64,000 nucleotides of DNA, taken from Epiperipatus broadwayi. Its lineage: Eukaryota; Onychophora; Udeonychophora; Euonychophora; Peripatidae. How positions within the stretch are numbered: position 1 is the stretch's first letter; every line of letters begins with the position of its first letter. Below the pieces are notes generated by a model, which was not told where the DNA came from, did no database searches, and saw only the letters and a program-made list of their open reading frames with translations. The DNA lies in contig JAQFVV010012508.1 of NCBI GenBank assembly GCA_028023455.1, forward strand, positions 3,965,877 to 4,029,876. Reading direction: 5' to 3'. The position numbers were made by a program, and so were the translations under genes. Positions 57,131 to 64,000 of the stretch are shown piece after piece.

Positions 57131-57778
57131 ACTATATCAAATATTTTTTTGCATTGAAGCTGGATTATTCTAAAACATCAGTGACTCCAAAAGACCAAAA
57201 TCTGAAAATTTGTTGGTTATTTTATTTATTTTTTTAAAAATTAAAGATCAGTGCCTTAATTTTATTATTTTTTTGTGTGTGAATGCGCAGTCAATTTATT
57301 ATGAAAAAGTACGATATTATAATTATATATTTTTTGTTATATTATGATGTTACTTTGTATATAAATACTATTCATATGAAAAAGTATTTGCGTTGTTATA
57401 TATATTTGTGTGTATGTGTGAGAAATACCATCCACTTATTTACAAGATTATTTAAGCTTAGATATTTCTGAGCATAAAACTGAATGTATTAATAATTTCT
57501 AAAACTAAACAATGATAAATATATAATTGATTTTAAAGAATAAAATAATATTTAAAGATGATAATAACACATCACAATATCTGCATTCAAACACCAGTCA
57601 CAAGTTGTAAATGAATTAAAAATTGTAATATATTTAGATTCATTCAATGTATATCTATGTTTTACATATTTGAATTATAATATATATTATATACACATCG
57701 AAACGATGAAATAACTGCTTGACTTGAAAAAAAAAAAAAACGACAATAAAGAGAATTAAATTAGTCCATGTTTAAATT
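57131..57778. other. AT-rich DNA, nothing recognised
   Basis: Part of the centre of the giant inverted repeat. No gene supported. Confidence 0.45.
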
Positions 57779-57790
57779 GTTCAATTTGTA

Positions 57791-57896
57791 GTCAAGCGTT
57801 GGTCGTCGAGTGGTCAGCACAGCCGCCTTACAAGCAGTTGTCCAGGGTTTGCGGGCTCGCTTCCCGGCCGATGCTTTGACACATGGGGAAAAAAAA
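57791..57896 (+). repeat. Compact tRNA-derived SINE, family D (copy 4)
   Basis: Plus strand: GTCAAGCGTTGGTCGTCGAG, TGGTCAGCACAGCCGCC, CTTACAA, GCAGTTGTCCAGGG, GCGGGCTCGCTTCCCGG, CCGATGCTTTGACA, then CATGGGGAAAAAAAA. Flanked by GTTCAATTTGTA (57779-57790) and GTTCAGTTTGTA (57897-57908), a 12-bp target duplication with one mismatch. GCGTTGG and CCGATGC pair as a seven-base acceptor stem with two G-T pairs. The D-arm and anticodon-arm wording (GAGTGGTCAGCAC, CTTACAA) resembles tRNA-Val; this parentage is inferred. Confidence 0.8.
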
Positions 57897-58731
57897 GTTC
57901 AGTTTGTATGCATATTTTATACAGTTATTATATATATTTAAACTATAGGTCATACTCTTAATATTCTTCTTTCTTTCGTAACCATATTTAGAAAACATAT
58001 GTACAGAAAAATTAAATATCTATGCAAGGATGCATGTATGAAAGTAATTACATTTAAAACCAATATTAATAAAAATTAATGTAATAATAAATTAATGGGA
58101 TCACATTAATAAAATAAATTTAATGTATAGTTTACTTATTTATCAATAAATTGATCATATTAATTATTATATATTTAAAAAAATATTTATGAAAGATTAA
58201 TAAAACGTTTTACCATTGCTTGTATTCCAACACAAAACAATAATATTTTAGAAGTTTTAGTTAAAAAAATAAAAATAAAAATTTGGAGTGCACAGGATTG
58301 CTTTTAGACATTAGTTAGATAGGATATATATTTCCTGATATTTATTTAAAAACAAGTGACTAATCGAAAATGATATCTTTCTTTCCTTAATCAAATTTCC
58401 CTGAATAATTTCTAGAACTAGGAATATATGATTATCACTGTGAAGATCATATGACATTTTGAGCATTAGAACTGACAAATAGAGTTTTTATCTAGGGACC
58501 TTAGTCCATCCTTCTAATATGTCTACTCAACCACATAGAGCAATAATTTATTAATAAAGAAATTCTTGGATTGAAAAGATGAAACTAATATATAAATGAC
58601 ATAGATAATATTGATTTTTAAAACAGGCAAAACTCTCTATACGTATTGCCACTCAGTGCAAGCCAGAGTAATCAATGGATGCCAGACAGCTTGTGCATAA
58701 AATCCCCAGTCTAGTGCCTACTCATTCAACA

Positions 58732-58773
58732 TCCCCAGACTAGTTTCTGGCTTGTGGCCTTCATCAATGAGGA
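58732..58773 (-). ncRNA. Hammerhead-like core, one core base changed
   Basis: Minus strand: TCCTCA and TGGGGA for stem I, stem II GGC/GCC, GAAAC, TA loop and GTC all present, but the core reads TTGATGA instead of CTGATGA. Mirror copy of 54270-54311, so this difference arose after the arm duplication. Confidence 0.45.
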
Positions 58774-58856
58774 GCTTTGGATCTGAGAGAAAAGGTGGCT
58801 GCTGGAGGGTTGCATCAGATCCTAAGATCTAGGTGCAGTGCTCTCAGATCCAAGGC

Positions 58857-58898
58857 TCCTCACTGATGAAGGCCACAAGCCAGAAACTATTCTGGAGA
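58857..58898 (+). ncRNA. Hammerhead-like core, cleavage triplet altered
   Basis: CTGATGA (58863-58869), stem II GGC/GCC and GAAAC are intact. The triplet is TTC instead of GTC, and stem I TCCTCA / TGGAGA has a mismatch. Same state as its mirror at 54147-54188. Confidence 0.4.
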
Positions 58899-59689
58899 TA
58901 TTGGATGAGTAGGCACTAGATGGGGATTTTATGCACAAGCCTTCTGGCATCCATTGATTATTCAGGCTTGCACTGAGTGGCAATATGTATAGAGAGTTTT
59001 GCCTGTTTTAATAACAGTTAAGAGCAGGTATAAGAAATAGTGATCATGTGATGAATATTGATTTTTCTTTCATTTATATTTCTAATTTAAATTTGCACCT
59101 GTCTGCATAACAAATTGGTTTCTTTTTTTTTTAAATAATATAAAATTGAGCGCACTTTTGATGAAGTTCACCACAAACATAGATCTCTTAAATTAATTAT
59201 TGTTGTTGCCTTATTTATACTGTAATATATTTATGTATGCACTTTTATTTAAATTAGTTTATTTAAATATTCCATTTGTTAGTTAATTGGACGCTCGTTT
59301 CTCTTTTGCTTATTATATTTCTATGGGTGACAATAAATGATGCTAATTTGACTTTTCTTTTCCTATTATCACGTTCTATATACACTAGATTGATTGGCAA
59401 CCATAGAAATGTAATAAACAAAAGAGAAAACAGTATCTACTTATCTAACAGATGGAATATTTAAATAGATTAATTTAATAAAAATGCATGCATAATTACA
59501 TTATAGTATAAATAAAGCAACAACAATAATTTATTAGGGAGAACTATAATTATGCTAAATTTCGCTGATTGTGCCCTCTTTCATTACACAGATGAACAAA
59601 CACATGCAAATTTAAGTGACTTATATGATAGAATTTTTAAAAAATGAGATAGGTAAGTTGCACAATTTGTAAAAGTATTAACTGGTTTG

Positions 59690-59880
59690 GTCTAAAATGC
59701 CATATTGAATTTTGTAAAATACTGGCCTGAGACACAATTTTCACAATAATTTCAGTTTTAATTATGTTAGAGGAAAAAAAATTATATTAACTGCTTGGAT
59801 CCTGAGCGCCATTTGGATTTTTTTTAAAACTGTCCTGAGTCACAATAACTTCAGTTTTAATAATGTTAGAGCAAAAAACT
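59690..59880 (+). repeat. Imperfect tandem repeat next to a TTAA terminus-like site
   Basis: ACTGGCCTGAGACACAATTT, TTCAGTTTTAATTATGTTAG and AGGAAAAAAA are repeated as ACTGTCCTGAGTCACAATAA, CTTCAGTTTTAATAATGTTA and GAGCAAAAAA about 105 bp on. Between them, TTAACTGCTTGGATCCTGAG (from 59787) resembles a piggyBac-type end (TTAA followed by a G/C-mixed terminus). It could be the 3' end of the element whose transposase fragment lies at 60733-61246, but no matching opposite end was found. Confidence 0.35.
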
Positions 59881-60732
59881 GTACATTGCTAGAAACTAGA
59901 AAAACTAAGGAAACAATAAGCCTAAAATAAATAATGATAATGTATAAAAAATAAGGAAAAAAAGAAATTTTCACATCCAAAATAATTATTATTTTATTGT
60001 TTGTTCATAATTTCTAATTAATCATTAACTAAAGTTCAAATTACATCTTCAGTAATAATTTCTTTCTATTCCTTACAAAATGTCCTTCCTATTAACATAT
60101 AACACTTCTTACTTGAGATAATGTTTATCTTCAGAACCTAACAATTTAGAAAGATAAGAATTCTTCATTTTTTCTTGCACCCCCAAAGTTGAAAAAATCT
60201 TTAGGCGTCTGGAAGAAAAAACGTTTTCCCTAATAAAAGTTAAAAAAAAAAAAATTAAAATTCTATGAAAATGTAAAAATAATGAAGGAAGTGGAAATAT
60301 TATTACTTACTATTATAAATACAATAAAATAATAAAATGTCATATAATTTGAAATGGGAAAACTCAAAAGCCTGATTAAAAAGAATGCACTAAAATTTTG
60401 AGTTCATAATTTTCCATTATTTGCTCAAACCTATTTTGGTTTTAGAGTTTCGATAAACCAACCTTGTTCATAACGTCATCATAATAAATAACCATTTCCA
60501 ATACAGAAAAAAATTTACAAATTTAGAATATGAAAAAATTTCTCATTTCAAGAGGCAATCAAAGATTACTAAAAAGATTCTAAGACACATATTTATATTA
60601 AAAAAATGTTTATATTCTACCTCTTTCAAGATATGTTTTCCAGAGAAACATACCTGTTCATATTATATTAATATAAATATGTAAAATATTAAATATTTCA
60701 TATTATTTATTATTAATAAAAGATAAATAATT
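59881..60732. other. AT-rich DNA, nothing recognised
   Basis: Lies downstream of the piggyBac-like fragment in its reading direction, but no further transposase motifs could be read. Confidence 0.4.
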
Positions 60733-61246
60733 TTAGATCTTGTTTACCAATTGGCAAAAGTAATCAGTAATGAAGCTGTTACAAAATTCTAATAAGAAAG
60801 GCAATTCACGATTCATTACATTTATCCAATTACAAATACTTTTATCGTTAGTAGCATATATGTTAGTTTTGTTAATAATTTTACTACATAATTTTTTATC
60901 GAAAAACATATGGAAAAAGTCTAAAATAGAGTACTCACCAGATGTGGGAAACTTCAAATCTGGAATCTTGGTAAAATTTCTCTACATATATTGATTCAGC
61001 GATTACATTCTAAGACATATTACTGCTAGATGAAGGGCTGCTAACATCCGGAGGCATAATACTAGATGAAGGGCCTGGTCCGCTGCTATCGGACTGAGGT
61101 ACATTTTTGGCTTTTCTTCATCTTTTGGCTGGTAATGGGTTTTTTTCCGATGATGAAGTGAAATATTCTCGATCACTGTATGAAATAGTTTCGTCGGAGT
61201 CGAAGGGCCTTGAATCAGCAAACTCATCAACACTGGTAGAATCCAT
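60733..61246 (-). pseudogene. piggyBac-like transposase, N-terminal fragment
   Basis: From ATG at 61246 the minus strand reads MDSTSVDEFADSRPFDSDET, acidic and Ser-rich, with a TGA after PLPAKR. It continues in the same frame through Ser/Pro-rich sequence to NMS and a stop. After a frame change it reads FPTSGEYSILDFFHMFFDKK and SKIINKTNIYAT (60957-60733). The LDFFxxFF...I...TNxYA pattern is the start of the piggyBac transposase domain, and the acidic N-terminus fits that family. The catalytic region is missing, leaving roughly a quarter of the protein. It is an internally deleted or truncated relic. Confidence 0.65.
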
Positions 61247-62861
61247 TTTCCCCTCTAGTTTTCTTCCATCCTTTTTCCTTCGTACAATCTAAAAAACTGA
61301 GAAAAAAAATTAATAATAATTGACCTTACTCGGGAAAAAAATTCAGAAAAAAATTAATTTTTTCGTCCCAGAAAAATATGGCAACTACATACAGAAAGGG
61401 AAGAAAATAGCACAGAGTCCTATGGTATACACGTTATGCATAATCCTCTTAGTTTTTCCATAATTTCAAAATGAAAACCGAATTTCAATGAACGATCTAT
61501 GACGTACAATTAGATAAATTAATAATAAAATTTGATAAATTAGGAATACAATTTGATAAATTAGTAATAAAATTTGATAAAATTAGTAAATAAAATCAGC
61601 AATAGTTCAACGATCAAAATATAAAATAAGCAATCAAAAAATATTCAATTCTTACAATGGCGGATCTGACACTGTAAAAAAAAAAACGTGTCTCACTCAG
61701 TCAACGCAAGCAGGTAAAAGACAGATATTTACCCAGAATTCACCCAAGTATTTTAAAATCTTGAAGGTGACCATGAAAACACCTTGACCGCTTCTATCGA
61801 TTAGTCATGCCAATGTTTCAGTTGCCATGACATTGTTTTGGTTCTTCATCGATGATATCTACCGGTGGGTTGTGTAGTACGTCATAGCTTAGTTAATACT
61901 CAAATACCGACGAATCTTTAACTTATTCTTAAATGGCATATGAAATAAAACAAGTTAAAATTATTACTTTGATTTCAAAATGTCACTTATTATTTATCTG
62001 AACTTAAAAGTTTTAGAATATATATATATTGCTGTTTGTTAAATGCAAACATATAAGCTCTTCTCTTTTGGAATTTTAAATAGTTTTAACTTTCAAGAAA
62101 ATTAATATTACATTCTTTTCAAAGATAAAGGAAATAGATCGTAAATTGTTTTTATATTCTAAAATGTTGACAATAAGTCTTTTTTTTTTTAAAAAAAAAA
62201 AAGACAAAACATCAGTTTGAATCTTCTCAAAGATAATGTGTACATAGAATGAACTTAAGGCATTGGCAATTCAATAATTAGTGATCCCCATACGATAATA
62301 TAAGTGTTCTAGATTATATTAAAAATGTTAATAGACGTAAAATATATGAAACAAACTATATCATGTATAATAAAAACAATTGTATGAATATATACAAAGC
62401 ATCCATTAAGTTGAATAATAAGTGGTTAATGGATAAAGAATGGATAGTTAATTAATTAATATATGTGGATATATATCCATTCAATATATATAACAGGGTA
62501 ATGTTGTAGTAGGATTGGAAAAAAAAATCACGTAATAGATCATGTCGGATATCCATTTGTTTATCTGTCTTCTCTCATGTATTGATATAGATGTCGCTGT
62601 ATGTACTTTAAATCGTGGTATTCTGAAGACATACGGAAAAGGGCAAAAAACATAATTTGCCGGAAAAGGCTTTTCTATGATAATTTTATAATTTGTAATC
62701 TTTGTTGCTTATATATATATATGTATTTTTAAACATATTATTGACTATTGTATAGAGTAATAGATATGTAGATGACATTATTTCAGGATGTACCACTATA
62801 GTGCAACATATATATATATATTAATTATGATGTTTATATTTCAAGGGAAAATATTTTTTTG
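61247..62861. other. AT-rich DNA; short tandem repeat and a GC-richer patch
   Basis: 61515-61600 is an imperfect tandem repeat of AATAAAATTTGATAAATTAG-type units. 61650-61900 is less AT-rich (CAATGGCGGATCTGACACTG, CTATCGATTAGTCATGCC, TCTACCGGTGGGTTGTGTAG) and unexplained; it could be a transposon 5' region or a regulatory segment. Elsewhere nothing was recognised. Confidence 0.4.
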
Positions 62862-64000
62862 TTATGGGTAAGTGGCTAACTTTAAACAGAATGGATAAAA
62901 ATTGTAATGTTACTGCAGCAGATTCTTAGCTAGCATGTTTTAGTACTGGGAAAGTGTGACTTAACTCTAGAAGAAAAAGAAAATACAGCGATTCGTTTTT
63001 GGCATTTGGATTTTTTTTTTGTTAATCGTAATAATGTGGAACAACATATTTTCTTAATTTGTAATGAAATTTTGGCTGCTGAGAGCATAAAGCCATCCAA
63101 ACTAAAGTGACATTTTCGTAACAAGCTTGCTGCATACTGCAATAAAACCCTCAAATACAGAAAAACAATATTTAGAGAAATTTGTTGCTGTCTATGAAAA
63201 ATATTTACTTATATCTTATGAAACTTATTTAATTGTAAAAAAATAAAAAGCCTTACATTAATAAAAGATCTCATGTTGTCCACTGCAATAAAAGTGTTGG
63301 AAATAGTTCATGGGGAAAAATATAGAGATGAAATTTATAAAATTCCTTTATCTTATACTATTTCTAGAAGAATTGCTGAAATTAGTAATGACCAATTGCA
63401 TAAGGTTATTACTAGATTTAAGAACAGTTTCAAGTTTGCAATTCAGTTGGATAAAACAACTGATATTTCTAATTTGGCATAATTGTTACTTTATGTAAGA
63501 TATGCTATGAAGGAATTATACATGAAGAATGATTGTTTTGTCACCCTTTGGGAGTGCACACATAAGGTGAAGACTTTTATCTTAAAGTTGATGAATTTTT
63601 CACAAATGAGGGTTTACAATGGAGTAGTTGTTCCCGTGATGGTACAGATCATGCTAGGGGGTGAGAATACTGGATTTGCTGATGGCAATGAATATATCCT
63701 TCTTCCTCATTGCATGAATCATCAGGTAGCACTCATAGTATGTTGTACTTTGTGATGCTATTCATAAAAAGTCAAGCTCTGAATACTGGTCTACTTTCAA
63801 ATCTGTGTAAAGATATAAATTCTGATTACCAAATCTTATTCCTATATGCAGAAGTAAGGTGACTCTCAAAAGAATGAAGTTTATACAAATTATTACAGTT
63901 GAAAGATGAAGTTATACTTTTAGCTGAGAAATCTGATTTTGTTGATTTTTTTCTTAATGAATCATGACTTTTAAAACTGCATTATTTGTCAGATATTTTT
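62862..64000 (+). pseudogene. hAT transposase, ZBED5-like, decayed, runs off window
   Basis: A second, older copy of the 5.1-10.8-kb family, plus strand. MGKWLTLNRMDKN at 62862 parallels MIKWLNL. Then KRKYSDSFLAFGFFFVNR-like sequence, FLICNE and ESIKPSKLK-HFRNKL (BED finger), LSTAIKVLEIVHGEKYRDEI (63273 on), RRIAEISNDQLHKVITR and QLDKTTDISNLA (first Asp region; QLDETTD in the other copy). Later LLYVRYAMKELYM, MLGGENTGF and HCMNHQVALIVCCTL (HCLIHREALAAK region). Stops and frame changes are frequent. The C-terminal part lies beyond 64000. Confidence 0.8.

Larger units (their letters stand above)
58619..59051 (-). repeat. Foldback element, family M (copy 7, long form)
   Basis: Mirror-image partner of copy 6 within the giant inverted repeat. 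It starts AAAACAGGCAAAACTCTC and ends with the leader at GATCATGTGA (59051). The complete palindrome includes GAAAAGGTGGCTGCTGGAGG at the centre. Because both arms of the 6.3-kb repeat hold it at the same place, the foldback was present before the arms were duplicated. Confidence 0.85.
53366..59681. repeat. Giant inverted repeat (6.3 kb; 1.8-1.9-kb arms)
   Basis: The left arm 53366 to at least 55145 is the inverted copy of the right arm 57903 to 59681. Anchors, left then right (reverse complement): AATACTTTCACAAATTGTGC/GCACAATTTGTAAAAGTATT; CTTTTGTTTATTACATTTCT/AGAAATGTAATAAACAAAAG; ATATTGGTTTTAAATGTAAT/ATTACATTTAAAACCAATAT. Both outer edges carry TTAA (53366-53369; 59678-59681). Arms hold foldback M copies 6 and 7 in mirror positions, and each inner end has a compact SINE. 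The 2.5-kb centre holds a minus-strand RTE-type LINE piece split by a hAT MITE. Arms differ by scattered substitutions and small indels. Confidence 0.85.

Noticed and set aside
35079-57896. Functional tRNA genes at the four family D loci
   Set aside because: Target duplications, A-rich tails, mismatched stems and shared non-tRNA ends show retroposed SINE-like copies, not tRNA genes.
4570-59051. Family M as a Helitron
   Set aside because: The constant A before TC fits, but no CTRR terminus with a subterminal hairpin follows, and the body is palindromic, so the assignment is not supported.
1-64000. Prokaryotic-style features (operons, Shine-Dalgarno sites, CRISPR arrays, phage modules)
   Set aside because: No gene density, spacing or repeat-spacer pattern of that kind; the mobile elements are all eukaryotic types.

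Overview
This window looks like AT-rich, intron or intergenic DNA from an animal, packed with repeats. I see no complete host gene. The organism is inferred. Layered RTE-type LINEs, a Tx1/L1-like LINE, BED-finger hAT transposons, tRNA-derived SINEs and foldback elements with hammerhead-ribozyme-like cores fit a large metazoan genome, most like a cephalopod (octopus-type) mollusc. Nothing prokaryotic, no CRISPR array and no rRNA were seen.

Layout. 0-5 kb: AT-rich DNA with LINE crumbs, a SINE copy and a short foldback element. 5.1-10.8 kb: a hAT transposon with matching ends and a near-perfect 8-bp target duplication. Its transposase is broken, and it holds a nested, 5'-truncated LINE whose reverse transcriptase still reads open for 809 codons. 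11-16 kb: foldback elements, SINEs and two weak exon candidates. 16.3-18.7 kb: mutually interrupted RTE-type LINE fragments on both strands. 19-27 kb: foldback elements, including a 558-bp head-to-head palindrome with tRNA-like sequence, and a 0.5-kb polypyrimidine tract. 27.6-30.4 kb: the longest RTE-type LINE, full of stops. 33-38 kb: LINE ends, a compact SINE with target duplication, an unrecognised open reading frame cut by a 502-bp non-autonomous hAT element, and another foldback. 39.1-45.2 kb: a nearly complete but decayed Tx1/L1-like LINE on the minus strand (ORF1 with zinc knuckle; ORF2 with endonuclease, reverse transcriptase and a C-terminal zinc finger). 45.9-53.1 kb: inverted SINE pairs, a GC-richer unclassified repeat and possible LTR-like sequence. 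53.37-59.68 kb: a giant inverted repeat, with about 1.8-1.9-kb arms around a 2.5-kb centre, TTAA at both outer edges, and foldback elements in mirror positions. 60.7-61.2 kb: a piggyBac-like transposase fragment. 62.9-64 kb: a second hAT transposase relic running off the window.

The most unusual thread is the seven-copy foldback family (4.57, 12.61, 19.59, 23.33, 36.97, 53.99 and 58.62 kb). Its long copies contain a sequence that folds as a minimal type I hammerhead ribozyme: CTGATGA, a 3-bp stem II, GAAAC, a 2-bp stem III, a GTC cleavage triplet and a 6-bp stem I. Related CTGAAGA...GAAAC signatures sit in two other palindromic SINE-like families. The elements do not work together as a pathway. 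They are a stratified record of insertions, with small elements (SINE, MITE, foldback) depending on machinery from autonomous LINEs and transposons of the kinds left here as relics.
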